From Lachnospiraceae bacterium (lineage in GTDB: Bacteria; Bacillota_A; Clostridia; Lachnospirales; Lachnospiraceae), in the NCBI GenBank assembly GCA_024689605.1, contig JAILDD010000187.1, forward strand, positions 1 to 17,821: 17,821 bases of DNA, given 5' to 3'. A program made the translations under genes and the position numbers. This document shows positions 1 to 8,094 of this stretch, piece after piece. Within the stretch, counting starts at the first letter, position 1, and each line of letters begins with the position of its first letter. The notes under the pieces were generated by a model. It was not told the DNA's origin. It saw only the letters and a program-made list of their open reading frames with translations, and made no database searches.

Positions 1-82
1 ACACGAAAAGCTTTGTGGCAGCTTCTCTCATGGATGAAGATGATGCTATTTCCAGTACGTATTTTATCTGTGTGATATTCAT
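1..82 (-). CDS. LysR-family transcriptional regulator, N-terminal fragment (cut by window edge)
   Basis: Reading the minus strand from an ATG at 82-80 gives 27 codons, starting MNITQIKYVLEIASSSSMRE and continuing AATKLFV up to the edge. This is the usual opening of a LysR-type regulator: a short start, the Q-x-K/R-Y-x-L-x-(I/V)-A pattern of helix 1, then S-x-x-x-A-A-x-x-L-x-V/I leading into the recognition helix of the winged helix-turn-helix. The effector domain lies outside the window. No convincing Shine-Dalgarno sequence precedes the ATG, but the frame is closed by a TGA further up and offers no other ATG. It starts 63 bp after the DegV stop on the same strand, so read-through from degV is possible. 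The regulated genes cannot be told from this fragment. Confidence 0.75.
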   Translation of the reverse strand, partial: MNITQIKYVLEIASSSSMREAATKLFV

Positions 83-145
83 AGCATGGCTAATATAACA
101 CGGAAATCACAAAATGTGAAGAGTATAGAAATAAGAAAACCTGCC

Positions 146-1069
146 TCAGGCCACAGTTGTGGTGCTTGCGACCTTCGTGCTCTCCATGCGGTTTTCACCC
201 ATGAAGAATATGGCGACAGTGCCGGGACCTACGTGGGATCCGGTGCAGAGATCGTAATACCTGACAATGATATCCTTGACCGGAAGAGCAGTGCGCAGCT
301 TGTCCGCAACGTATGCTGCATCAGAAGGTGCGTCGCAATGGCATATGGAAATGACCTGAGACTCAGGACGTACTATGCGCTCGCAGGTCATGTCCACCAG
401 ATAATCCAGGGCCTTCCTGCGCATGCGGACTTTTCCGTGGACAACTATCTTGCCGTCATCATTTGCCTTAAGTATGGGCTTTATTCCGATCAGATTGCCG
501 ATAAGGGCCTCGGCATGCGAGATACGTCCGCCTTTTTTCAGATATGCCAGATCCCCTACGGTGAAAATATGGTTCATCTTCATCTTGTGGCTTTCATAAT
601 ATTCAGCGGCTTCATCAAGGCTTGCTCCGGAATCCCTGAGCCTTGAAAGCTGCATTACCAGAAGTCCCTCGCCTAATGATGCTGACATTGAATCGATGCA
701 GCGGATGGTACGGCCTTCATACTCTTCCATAAGGTCGCCTGCCACAATGCGTGCCGCCTGCACTGTACCGGACAGCCCGCCGGATATTCCTACGAAGATT
801 ATGTCTTTTCCTTCCTTTACCACAGGCTCAAATGCGGTCCGCAGAGTTTCCATATCTATGAGGGACGTGTGCACATCCGCTCCCCGGCGCATGGCGTTGT
901 AGAACTTACGGCCTGCTTCCTCGTAATCACGGCCTTCCTTATAGCATTTGAACTTTTTCCCGTCTATGGTGCTGATATAGCTGATCATCCGGATGTTTCC
1001 GTTTTTTATCAGATCGTCAGTAAGATTGCTTGCAGAATCAGTGAATATCTCGTAAGAATAGCCGCTCAT
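146..1069 (-). CDS. DegV family fatty-acid-binding protein
   Basis: This 307-residue cytoplasmic protein belongs to the DegV (FakB-like) family. Members bind one fatty acid in a buried cavity, and several present it to a FakA-type kinase. Family landmarks appear in order: TDSAS at 10-14, HTS at 67-69 (headgroup-binding segment), GISGGLSGT at 94-102, KKGGRIS at 178-184, IGIKPIL at 194-200, and HVGPGT at 279-284. Length is close to the family's usual 280-300 residues, with a short Thr/Ser-rich C-terminal tail. GAGGT sits 7 nt before the ATG, which supports the start. A strong promoter lies upstream at 1128-1156, so it is probably transcribed separately from the ABC genes. After the stop there is only a tiny GCC/GGC hairpin with a T-rich stretch, so the LysR gene may be co-transcribed. 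No FakA partner is present here. Family is certain; the ligand and role are not. Confidence 0.93.
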   Translation of the reverse strand: MSGYSYEIFTDSASNLTDDLIKNGNIRMISYISTIDGKKFKCYKEGRDYEEAGRKFYNAMRRGADVHTSLIDMETLRTAFEPVVKEGKDIIFVGISGGLSGTVQAARIVAGDLMEEYEGRTIRCIDSMSASLGEGLLVMQLSRLRDSGASLDEAAEYYESHKMKMNHIFTVGDLAYLKKGGRISHAEALIGNLIGIKPILKANDDGKIVVHGKVRMRRKALDYLVDMTCERIVRPESQVISICHCDAPSDAAYVADKLRTALPVKDIIVRYYDLCTGSHVGPGTVAIFFMGENRMESTKVASTTTVA

Positions 1070-1127
1070 AGTTTACACCTCACAACAATATATCCGGTCA
1101 AACTTCCTTAACTGTTCAACCGAATAA

Positions 1128-1156
1128 ATCATATGTAGTTTTGAATACTATGTCAA
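1128..1156 (-). promoter_or_regulatory. SigA-type promoter of the degV gene
   Basis: On the minus strand, TTGACA (1156-1151) is followed after 17 bp by TATGAT (1133-1128). This is a perfect -35 and a 5/6 match to the -10 at ideal spacing. Transcription would start near 1121 and leave a leader of roughly 50 nt before the DegV start. Confidence 0.75.
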
Positions 1157-1205
1157 GTGTTTCTATGAACTATTTTGTGTGATATTAATGTGTGCTTACA
1201 GACCC

Positions 1206-1904
1206 TCACGCATCCTCAAGCTCACCTTCGCTTATGCGGCCGTCGAGAATCTTGACTATACGAGCTGCATGGGATGCGATCTTTGAATCATGGGTGATCA
1301 TTATTATGGTACGCCCCTCTTCATTCAGCTCATGGAAAAGCTGCATAACCTGGGCGCCGGTCTTCTGGTCCAGGGCACCGGTAGGCTCATCTGCCAGAAG
1401 TATGGTAGGGTTATTTGCGATGGCACGGGCTATGGCCACTCTCTGCTGCTGACCACCGGACAACTGGTTTGGAAGGCTCTTTATCTTATCCTCAAGACCT
1501 ACCTTTGTAAGCAGCTCTGCTGAACGCTTATGCATTTTCTTTCCATCCTGATTGGCATATATAAGCGCAAGCTCCACATTCTCCTGTGCAGTCTGTCTCT
1601 GAAGGAGATGGAAGGACTGGAAGATAAAGCCTATCTCTTTATTCCTTATATGGGCAAGCTGTCTTTCATCCAGATCTGCTACTGCCTCTCCGTTTAATAT
1701 ATACTCACCCGATGTGGGAATATCAAGGCAGCCTATGATATTCATTAGGGTTGACTTGCCGGAACCGGAGGGCCCGAGGACTGCAAGGAATTCACCCTTC
1801 CTCACCTCAAGGGATACATCATCCAGGGCACGGAAGACTTCCTCGCCCATCTCATATTCCTTGACTATATTTTTCATGCTGAGTATTATTTCACCGTTTT
1901 CCAT
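1206..1904 (-). CDS. MacB/LolD-type ABC transporter ATP-binding protein
   Basis: This is the 232-residue nucleotide-binding subunit of the tripartite exporter encoded upstream. With the start used here, Walker A GPSGSGKST is at 44-52, the Q-loop glutamine at 96, signature LSGGQQQR at 148-155, Walker B ILLADEP at 168-174, the D-loop GALD just after it, and the switch histidine H205 in ITHD. The LSGGQQQRVAIARA and DEPTGALD wording is typical of the MacB/LolD/YknY group, which energises FtsX-like permeases. The start is uncertain. The frame opens with GTG-ATG at 1922/1919, where no Shine-Dalgarno is visible; AAGAAGG lies 4 nt before the ATG at 1904, so I chose that one. It starts 80 bp after the permease stop and is the last gene of the operon. 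No terminator was recognised after it. Confidence 0.93.
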   Translation of the reverse strand: MENGEIILSMKNIVKEYEMGEEVFRALDDVSLEVRKGEFLAVLGPSGSGKSTLMNIIGCLDIPTSGEYILNGEAVADLDERQLAHIRNKEIGFIFQSFHLLQRQTAQENVELALIYANQDGKKMHKRSAELLTKVGLEDKIKSLPNQLSGGQQQRVAIARAIANNPTILLADEPTGALDQKTGAQVMQLFHELNEEGRTIIMITHDSKIASHAARIVKILDGRISEGELEDA

Positions 1905-1984
1905 ATTTCCTTCTTCCATCACATCTATATGCTAAGCAGACATTACACCCGGTATGACTTTTTCCAGTCATTCCAGTACAACAA

Positions 1985-3187
1985 TCAGTCTGCCCTGAGG
2001 GCATCAATAGGATTCAGCTCGCTGGCACGCTTTGCCGGCATCCATCCGAATACCACGCCAACACCTCCGGAGAAACCGAAGCCCAGAAGTATGGCAGTCA
2101 TTGAAAGTGAAAAATCTGTCTTTAAAAGTTTCGCTGACACAAAAGCTATCAGAAGTCCCAGAACGATTCCTATTATTCCGCCACAAACCGAAAGCACCAC
2201 AGACTCGATAAGGAACTGTGCCTGTATCCTGTAAGGCTCTGCTCCCAGGGCCTTACGCAAGCCGATCTCCTTGGTACGCTCCGTAACAGTGGTAAGCATC
2301 ATGTTCATTATGCCTATACCGCCCACCACCAGTGAGATCGATGCAATACCGCCAAGCAGCGTTCCCATCATACCCTGCACAGACGCCATCATGGTCATAA
2401 GAGATTCCATATTTATGATATAGAAGAAATCCTCGCTTCCGTTGTATATGTTTTTCAGCCCCTGTCGAAGAGCACTTTCCACATCATTTGCGTTATACCC
2501 TTCCTCGATATACACTTCCGCATTATCCACGAAACCCTTGCCCGACATCGCAAGTGCATTCTTGTAGGGAATGATCACCGTGCCGTCATGGTTGCTGGTA
2601 TCAGACATGTAGCTGGAAATGCTCTCATCTGCTTTTCTCACACCCACTATGGTATATTCATATCCGCCGATGAGTATCTTATTGCCTATTACCTTTTTGC
2701 CAAGCAGCACTTTTCTTACATACTGCGGATCCACTATGCATACATAGACATCTCCGGACATGTCCATTTCATTTAAGGGTCTGCCGCCGCCCATGATATC
2801 CGGGTTATGCTTAAAGTAGAGATCCGTCTTGCCCTGGACGTCAGTCTTGTCATAAACCTCACCGTCATATACGGATGTTGATGAAAATGAAAGGGTGGGT
2901 GACACCCCGTCTACTCCCTCAATCTCATCAAGCATCTTTATATCCTTGTCAGACAGTCCTTCCTTCAAGGGTGACTTTCCTGTAGCGATCGTAAGGGTGC
3001 CTGCCCCCAGGCCCGACATCTGTCCCATAACACTTTCCGACACCATCTGCACTATGGTCATCAGGGCTATAACTGCCGCTACACCGATGACTATACCCAG
3101 CATGGTCAGAAAAGATCTCATTTTATTTGCTTTTATATTCTGCAGGGCCATTTTTATGCTCTGCCGTATTACTGAAATTCCGATCAT
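1985..3187 (-). CDS. MacB-type FtsX-like ABC transporter permease
   Basis: This 400-residue integral membrane subunit has MacB topology. There is an N-terminal cytoplasmic amphipathic segment with N-I-K-x-N-K-M-R-S-F at 17-26, a first transmembrane helix around 28-49, and an extracytoplasmic MacB_PCD domain of about 210 residues. An FtsX domain with three further helices follows, with the landmark ERTKEIGLRKALGA between the first two and the family ending P-A-K-R-A-S-E-L-N-P-I-D-A-L-R. Such permeases work mechanically with the fusion protein to expel peptides, macrolides or lipids; the substrate here is unknown. I placed the start at the ATG at 3187, just after the fusion-protein stop at 3204, because the residues encoded further upstream do not resemble the family. 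The nearest Shine-Dalgarno, AAAGG, is 13 nt away, which is long, so translational coupling is likely. Confidence 0.93.
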   Translation of the reverse strand: MIGISVIRQSIKMALQNIKANKMRSFLTMLGIVIGVAAVIALMTIVQMVSESVMGQMSGLGAGTLTIATGKSPLKEGLSDKDIKMLDEIEGVDGVSPTLSFSSTSVYDGEVYDKTDVQGKTDLYFKHNPDIMGGGRPLNEMDMSGDVYVCIVDPQYVRKVLLGKKVIGNKILIGGYEYTIVGVRKADESISSYMSDTSNHDGTVIIPYKNALAMSGKGFVDNAEVYIEEGYNANDVESALRQGLKNIYNGSEDFFYIINMESLMTMMASVQGMMGTLLGGIASISLVVGGIGIMNMMLTTVTERTKEIGLRKALGAEPYRIQAQFLIESVVLSVCGGIIGIVLGLLIAFVSAKLLKTDFSLSMTAILLGFGFSGGVGVVFGWMPAKRASELNPIDALRAD

Positions 3188-3203
3188 ATTTATATTTAAA
3201 CCT

Positions 3204-4712
3204 TTACAACATAACTTCCGCATCAACTGTCGGCAGTGACATATACACGATCTCATCCCCTGTCTTGAGTCCGGATGTGATCTCTGTATATGTGCCGTCT
3301 GTCACGCCGCATTCAATGTCACGTTCCTCTGTAGTCTTGTGGTCCTCGGTATATACAAGGACATATGCAGTTCCGTCATCACGAAGCTGTATCACATCAT
3401 TGGGAAGAGTAGGAACATCATGAAGTTCATTAGTGATCAGGTGTACCTCCACGCTCATGCCGCTTCGCACATCCTCGTCTCCGTCAAACTCAACCTCGGA
3501 CTCGAAGTATGATACGCCATTCTCCGATTTTGCATTACGACTGATCTTGGTTATCTTTCCGTCATATTCGGTACCGACCGCATTCAGTATTACAGTAACA
3601 TCTTCACCTACGGATGCACCCTTTATGTCATACTCGTTGATCTTGATATCTATCTTTAATTTGGAAAAGTTCGTAATGGTAGCAAGCGACTTGCTGGCTT
3701 CAGTCATTGCGCCTTCCTCAACCGGTATTTTTGTAACTTCTCCGCTTATTGATGCCCTTACGGTGCAGTCATCAAGCTTCTCATAAAGCCTGGCAAGCTT
3801 AAGGTCATCTACCGAAGTATCAGATCCCATAAGCGCCTGCTGGTACTGAAGCCTGTAGCTCTCAAGCTGTTCTTCCGTAGACCTTACCACTGCATTATAG
3901 GAATCCACTGACGAAAGGTATGCACTCTGGGCCGATACCATCTGGTCATAGAGATTGGCAAGATTCGTTTCTTCCGTAATGGATGCAGCCTTCGATGCAG
4001 CCACCGCATCATTATAGTTTATCCAGGCATTCTCAAGGCTTCTCTCAGCATTTTCATATTCGGTCTGGGTCAGCTTGGTATTATTTTTATGCTTATTGTA
4101 ATCTGCCAGATAAAGGGCTTCCTGAGCATTGCGTACGCTGATATATGCAGAATCTACTTTAGATTTCGCACTGCGCAGTGTCTGGTTTATGCCGGCAGAG
4201 TTCATGCTGACAGTATCTTCGTATTTCCTTACAGCACTGTTCATAGTGATCTCAGCATTAACCATTGCCTGTTCCGCAGTGATTATCTGTGAGTTAAGCC
4301 CCTCCTCAAGATCCTTCTTATAATTTGTATAAGTGTTTCTTGCCTGCTGAACCTTAAGTGCAGTACTTGCTGCATTCACTGACATGGAAGTCTCAAGATC
4401 TTCTATCTGATTTTCTATGGACTTGCGGTCCAGGTACATGATCACATCACCGGGCTTTACAATGTCGCCCTCTTCCACCTCAATGCTAAGGATTTTCATA
4501 TCCGCAGCCGCAGGCATAAGCTCCTCTTCATCAACAGGCTTTACCACACCGGTAAAACTATGGTAAGTCACGATATCCCTGTTGGTGACAACTTCGGTAG
4601 ACATCATACTCTGTGATGCGCCGGCCATTCCTGCCACCACCAGCACAATGACCACAATAATGATCACCGGGATCACTATCCATCTGATCTTAAATTTCTT
4701 CTTCTTTTTCAT
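3204..4712 (-). CDS. HlyD/MacA/YknX-type efflux membrane fusion (periplasmic adaptor) protein
   Basis: This 502-residue protein is the adaptor of the ABC exporter. A very basic start (MKKKKKFKIR) precedes one membrane helix at about 11-31, with no lipobox. The first biotinyl-lipoyl half is at about 70-95 (ILSIEVEEGDIVKPGDVI). A long alpha-helical hairpin at about 96-315 is rich in Ala, Asn, Gln, Glu and Ser and probably coiled coil. The second lipoyl half follows at about 316-345 (VRASISGEVTKIPVEEGAM), then beta-barrel and membrane-proximal domains to the end. The hairpin is longer than in many Gram-positive YknX-like proteins. It is the first gene of the adaptor-permease-ATPase operon. GAGGG lies 5 nt before the ATG. 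A good promoter lies upstream at 4808-4835. No TolC-like partner is expected in a monoderm. The family is clear, the cargo unknown. Confidence 0.93.
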   Translation of the reverse strand: MKKKKKFKIRWIVIPVIIIVVIVLVVAGMAGASQSMMSTEVVTNRDIVTYHSFTGVVKPVDEEELMPAAADMKILSIEVEEGDIVKPGDVIMYLDRKSIENQIEDLETSMSVNAASTALKVQQARNTYTNYKKDLEEGLNSQIITAEQAMVNAEITMNSAVRKYEDTVSMNSAGINQTLRSAKSKVDSAYISVRNAQEALYLADYNKHKNNTKLTQTEYENAERSLENAWINYNDAVAASKAASITEETNLANLYDQMVSAQSAYLSSVDSYNAVVRSTEEQLESYRLQYQQALMGSDTSVDDLKLARLYEKLDDCTVRASISGEVTKIPVEEGAMTEASKSLATITNFSKLKIDIKINEYDIKGASVGEDVTVILNAVGTEYDGKITKISRNAKSENGVSYFESEVEFDGDEDVRSGMSVEVHLITNELHDVPTLPNDVIQLRDDGTAYVLVYTEDHKTTEERDIECGVTDGTYTEITSGLKTGDEIVYMSLPTVDAEVML

Positions 4713-4770
4713 ACTCTCCCTCTCAGTTATAAAAAATTTATTCTTTTCTCATTGGCCAAAGGCTTACATG

Positions 4771-4793
4771 GGCGCAACTGCATTTTTGGCGCA
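4771..4793. repeat. Pair of GGCGCA direct repeats in the exporter leader
   Basis: GGCGCA occurs at 4771-4776 and again at 4788-4793, in an otherwise AT-rich leader just downstream of the exporter promoter. The 17-bp period is not an exact multiple of the helical turn. It may be part of a regulator site or chance; nothing more can be said from one copy of the locus. Confidence 0.3.
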
Positions 4794-4807
4794 CAATACA
4801 TCTCCCT

Positions 4808-4835
4808 ATTATAAGCAGCTTATTTTTCTTTTCAA
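4808..4835 (-). promoter_or_regulatory. Promoter of the ABC exporter operon
   Basis: On the minus strand, TTGAAA (4835-4830) and TATAAT (4813-4808) are separated by 16 bp, with 5/6 and 6/6 matches to the SigA consensus. The predicted start near 4801 gives a leader of about 90 nt before the adaptor gene. This leader contains two direct copies of TGCGCC 17 bp apart. Confidence 0.65.
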
Positions 4836-4882
4836 TATGATTTACATAAAAATCACACATTGTTCATAATTACATTGAAAAT

Positions 4883-4919
4883 AAAAAACAGCCCATCGTA
4901 TGCCGATGAACTGTTTTTT
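4883..4919. terminator. Bidirectional intrinsic terminator after the HD-GYP gene
   Basis: The left arm AAAAAACAG (4883-4891) pairs with CTGTTTTTT (4911-4919). Inside, CATCG (4894-4898) pairs with CGATG (4904-4908) around a 5-nt loop. The A-run on one side and T-run on the other make it a Rho-independent terminator in either direction. It lies 4 bp past the stop of the minus-strand HD-GYP gene, so its main job is to end that transcript before the exporter operon. Confidence 0.88.
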
Positions 4920-4922
4920 ATG

Positions 4923-7094
4923 CTAAACTACCTTCCCATCATTCTCCTTAAATCTTTCCGCAATCTCCAGCACCTCTTCCCTTGCCTTAACGAATGCGTC
5001 CACCACCAGCGGATCAAAATGCCTTCCCGCATCTTCCTTTATTATTCCAAAGGCTTTGTCATAGTCGAAAGACTCCTTGTAGCATCTCTTTGACACGAGA
5101 GCATCAAACACATCAGCAACAGCCATTATCCTGGCAGCAAGAGGTATATCCTCTCCGGCCAGTCCCTCGGGATAACCCTTGCCGTTCCACTTCTCGTGGT
5201 GGTAGCCGGCTACGTTCTTGGCTTCTTCCAGATAGTCCGCATCCGGAATCGAAGCTATAACCTGCTCAATTACTTCACGTCCCCTGGAAGCGTGGGTCTT
5301 CATGATCTCAAACTCTTCATCCGTAAGCTTCCTGGGTGCATTGAGCACTGCATCCGGTATGGCAATCTTTCCTATATCATGAAGGGGGGCCGAACGGGTG
5401 ATGTCATCTATGAACTGATCCGTCAGCTTATCCTTATAGTAGCCCAGCTCCTGCATCTTTTTCGCAGTGAGATTTACATAGGCCGCAGTTTTTCTTACAT
5501 GGTCACCGGTTGAACCATCCCTGTTTTCCACCATATCGGCAAGCACAAGCACAAGGCCGTTTTGCAGTGCGGAAATCTTTTCATTGTTTTCCTTGTTTTC
5601 TTCAAAGAACTGCGTACTTTCCTTGGTAGTCTCAAGCAACGCCCTGTACAGTACCTCCACCTCATCACCGGTACCTATATCAAGCTGCTCCAGCTTGTGG
5701 ACATTCCCCCTTCTTGCGAACTCATCATCATATCCGAAAGCGGCGGTGATACGCGACATTGTATTTATAGGAATAAGCAGCTGATATCTCGCAAACCAGA
5801 GGGTTGCAGAAATTATCAGTGCAAGGAATCCTATGAAAAAGCATAGCTGCTGATAAAAGAAATCAAATTCATACATAGCAAGTCCCGACATGGATACATC
5901 CGCAGCCGCATAGCAGACACATTCGCCGTTTGAATTATAAACAGGCTCATATGCTGTCAGCAGCCAGCCGTAGGTATCATCAGATATGATCGGGTCAATC
6001 TTCTCTCCGCTAAGCAGGTCAGGAACAACAGCCATGAATGATTTATCAAAAGGTATAACTGTTCCCAATTCGGAACCATAGGTCTGGTCATCCGGATCCA
6101 CATCAAATACCACATGGCAGCCATCGGACATAATCTTATAAACATACACGTACTGAAGATCCGGAATGCTGCTCTGCAGCTCGGCCAACAGTCTCTTAGT
6201 TTCACGATAGCTTTCAAAATCATCACCATTTGCAAGATAAATATCAACGCTGTTTCCGTCTACGACAGATGCCGCCATCTTTGCAACACCCTGCGTAAGA
6301 TAGGTGTGCTGCTGTATGGAATAATTCCTGAAAAGTATCAGACAGATCACAGTACCACTAAGTGCAATCAGCAGGGTGATGGTTACCAGTATGGATACCA
6401 GCTTTGCATTAAGCGGAAGCCCCCTTATATGACGTCTTTCGGGTTCCTCCGTGCCGTCTTCCTTTTTTGTAGAATCAGGGTTCTGCATCCAGAGCGTCAT
6501 GTGAAACTTTGACCATAGTTTCCTGGGAATCAGGTACAGTATAGTCTTAATGAAAGCAACCACAAATATCTTATCCGCAAGTTCAGCAATAAACTTTACA
6601 ATCAGCCATGCTTCAAAATTACCGAGCCCCCATCCCTGCAATAACGCAATAATCGGCTGGCTTCCATCATCTTTTGCTGTCCCATATAATACCCACTCAG
6701 TTGTAGTACCTACCAAAAGGGATACCAGAGTGATTATAAGTATATAGGCTGCCAATGATCCTGCTTTGCTAAGCTTCCCCTTTGAATATGCATACGCGGT
6801 TATTATGGCGATTGCAATTGAAAGCGGCGAAAAATATATGCTTAACGGATCATTGGTATAGGTTATCAGGTTGGTAAAAAATGCGGTAGCAATTCCCGGA
6901 AGATATCCTCCCAGAGCTGCTACGATTATAGTACCGGCATTATCAAGATGCAGCGGAACATTGGCATATTCTGCCATTATCTTCCCGCCGATATTCAATG
7001 CTACGCCTATAACGCAGAGTACTGCCGGCAGTAACAGCTGCCATCTTCTGAAATTTTTTTCCAGTATTGATTTTTTTGAGTTTGATGAATCCAT
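4923..7094 (-). CDS. Membrane HD-GYP protein (probable c-di-GMP phosphodiesterase) with ECF-S-like N-terminal domain and Cache-like sensor
   Basis: This 723-residue protein has four parts. A polytopic membrane domain (about 18-190, five or six helices) contains N-x-x-G-x-x-x-A near 34-41, VPLHLDNAGT and ALGGYLPGIATAF, and resembles ECF-transporter substrate components. An extracytoplasmic Cache/PAS-like region (about 258-405) lies between helices at 230-255 and 412-436. A HAMP-like and helical linker covers 437-510. The C-terminal HD-GYP domain (about 510-715) has H532, the HD pair H572-D573 in LHDIGKIAIPD, H601, H632-H633 and GYP at 640-642. HD-GYP enzymes hydrolyse c-di-GMP. There is no GGDEF domain. 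The usual D before GxGYP is N637, and the residue four before H532 is Ser, where trinuclear enzymes have Glu. AAGGA lies 7 nt before the ATG. It is the last gene of the signalling cluster, 79 bp after the receiver protein. Domain assignment is secure for the C-terminus and tentative for the N-terminus. Confidence 0.9.
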   Translation of the reverse strand: MDSSNSKKSILEKNFRRWQLLLPAVLCVIGVALNIGGKIMAEYANVPLHLDNAGTIIVAALGGYLPGIATAFFTNLITYTNDPLSIYFSPLSIAIAIITAYAYSKGKLSKAGSLAAYILIITLVSLLVGTTTEWVLYGTAKDDGSQPIIALLQGWGLGNFEAWLIVKFIAELADKIFVVAFIKTILYLIPRKLWSKFHMTLWMQNPDSTKKEDGTEEPERRHIRGLPLNAKLVSILVTITLLIALSGTVICLILFRNYSIQQHTYLTQGVAKMAASVVDGNSVDIYLANGDDFESYRETKRLLAELQSSIPDLQYVYVYKIMSDGCHVVFDVDPDDQTYGSELGTVIPFDKSFMAVVPDLLSGEKIDPIISDDTYGWLLTAYEPVYNSNGECVCYAAADVSMSGLAMYEFDFFYQQLCFFIGFLALIISATLWFARYQLLIPINTMSRITAAFGYDDEFARRGNVHKLEQLDIGTGDEVEVLYRALLETTKESTQFFEENKENNEKISALQNGLVLVLADMVENRDGSTGDHVRKTAAYVNLTAKKMQELGYYKDKLTDQFIDDITRSAPLHDIGKIAIPDAVLNAPRKLTDEEFEIMKTHASRGREVIEQVIASIPDADYLEEAKNVAGYHHEKWNGKGYPEGLAGEDIPLAARIMAVADVFDALVSKRCYKESFDYDKAFGIIKEDAGRHFDPLVVDAFVKAREEVLEIAERFKENDGKVV

Positions 7095-7149
7095 AATATT
7101 GTCCTTATTTAATCCATATTCAATCCATGCGTTATCACATTTCTTTTAT

Positions 7150-7170
7150 GTAACTGTCCTAAACAGTTAC
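7150..7170. other. Perfect 7-bp stem-loop just after the receiver gene
   Basis: GTAACTG (7150-7156) and CAGTTAC (7164-7170) form a perfect stem around a 7-nt loop, 3 bp beyond the receiver-protein stop and about 55 bp before the HD-GYP start. No T-run follows on either strand, so it is not a normal intrinsic terminator. It could trim or stabilise a shared transcript, weaken read-through, or be a protein-binding palindrome. Confidence 0.5.
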
Positions 7171-7173
7171 CTC

Positions 7174-8094
7174 TTAATTACCGCTGCCCAATGCTTTTTC
7201 TATAGCCGCCACAAGTTTCGGAAGTGTTGGCGGTTTAAGCAGATAACCAGCCGGCTTAAGTTCCAGCACTGCCTGTATCTGCTCCCTCTGATTTACTCCC
7301 GTAAGAAATATTACGGGTATATCTTTATATTCCTCATCTGCCCTGATCATTTCAAGTGTCTGCTTACCGTCACATCCGGGCATCTCGTAGTCGAGCAGTA
7401 TCAGGTCCGGTCTTTCCTTGCCAATTGACACCATCGCCTTTGCGCCGGAATTTGCAAGATTTACTCGATACTTTTCCGGTATCATAGCTTTCTCAGTACG
7501 CAGGTTCATAGCATTGTCATCCACGATAAGTATTAGCTTACGAGAATCTGCTGCCTTTACTTCTGGTATAGCCCCCTCCGAATCATCGGCTTTTGCCACA
7601 TCCTGTTTTTCCGTCTTATTATTATCACTAGGCAATTCTCCCGAAGCCTTCCCGGATTCAGCCTTCATTTTGTCCTGTACCATCTGCTCATATGCTCTCT
7701 CTTCCTCTATAATCGAGTCAGGCAGATCACCTATCACCATACCAAGCCTGCGGCAGATTTTTTCCAGCACATCCAGATTCTTGATAGGGCGAAGCAGACA
7801 TTCAAACTGGTCTTCCCTCACAAGCGGAATGATAGGCTCTGTCTCTTCTCTGGAACCTATGGTTATTACATGAGTATCCGGATACTCTTTCACCAGTACA
7901 TCAAATATATTTTCATCTATGTGTGTATCCCCCACCAAGAGCATAACCACTATGTCCGGCTCCACCACCTTCATAAAAGCAGACATGTTCGACGTCTTCT
8001 CATCGCAAAACTGTACCACAAAATATCTCTGAAGATAGTCGCTCATATTTTTCATCAGACTGTTCATTTTCCCAACAAGAAGTACTTTTCCCAT
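7174..8094 (-). CDS. Two-receiver response regulator without DNA-binding output (degenerate REC plus complete REC)
   Basis: This protein has 306 residues from the chosen start. Residues 1-120 look like a receiver fold (GKVLLVG start, PDIVVMLLVG strand, LLRPI near the end), but the phospho-acceptor Asp is absent and the conserved Lys is Arg, so it cannot work normally. A charged, flexible linker spans about 125-185. Residues 186-306 are a complete receiver: D192-D193 (IVDDNAMN), phospho-acceptor D235 (LLDYEMPGCDG), T265 (FLTG) and K287 (LLKPP). No output domain follows, so it probably works by protein-protein contact, as a phosphate sink or intermediate for the neighbouring hybrid kinase. The frame also has an ATG two codons earlier (8100), but GAGGG is only 1 nt from that one and 7 nt from the ATG at 8094, so I used 8094. 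It lies between kinase and HD-GYP genes on the same strand. Confidence 0.9.
   Translation of the reverse strand: MGKVLLVGKMNSLMKNMSDYLQRYFVVQFCDEKTSNMSAFMKVVEPDIVVMLLVGDTHIDENIFDVLVKEYPDTHVITIGSREETEPIIPLVREDQFECLLRPIKNLDVLEKICRRLGMVIGDLPDSIIEEERAYEQMVQDKMKAESGKASGELPSDNNKTEKQDVAKADDSEGAIPEVKAADSRKLILIVDDNAMNLRTEKAMIPEKYRVNLANSGAKAMVSIGKERPDLILLDYEMPGCDGKQTLEMIRADEEYKDIPVIFLTGVNQREQIQAVLELKPAGYLLKPPTLPKLVAAIEKALGSGN

Noticed and set aside
129..160. Terminator after degV
   Set aside because: GCC-TGA-GGC has only a 3-bp stem and a broken T-rich tail. It is not strong enough to list as a terminator.
86..646. A 186-codon plus-strand open frame opposite degV
   Set aside because: It lies antisense to a clear DegV gene, has no recognisable motif or ribosome-binding site, and its composition is that of a shadow frame.
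1923..1984. Hairpin between permease and ATPase genes
   Set aside because: Only a 5-bp TGACT/AGTCA stem around a short A-rich loop, too weak to call a terminator or attenuator.
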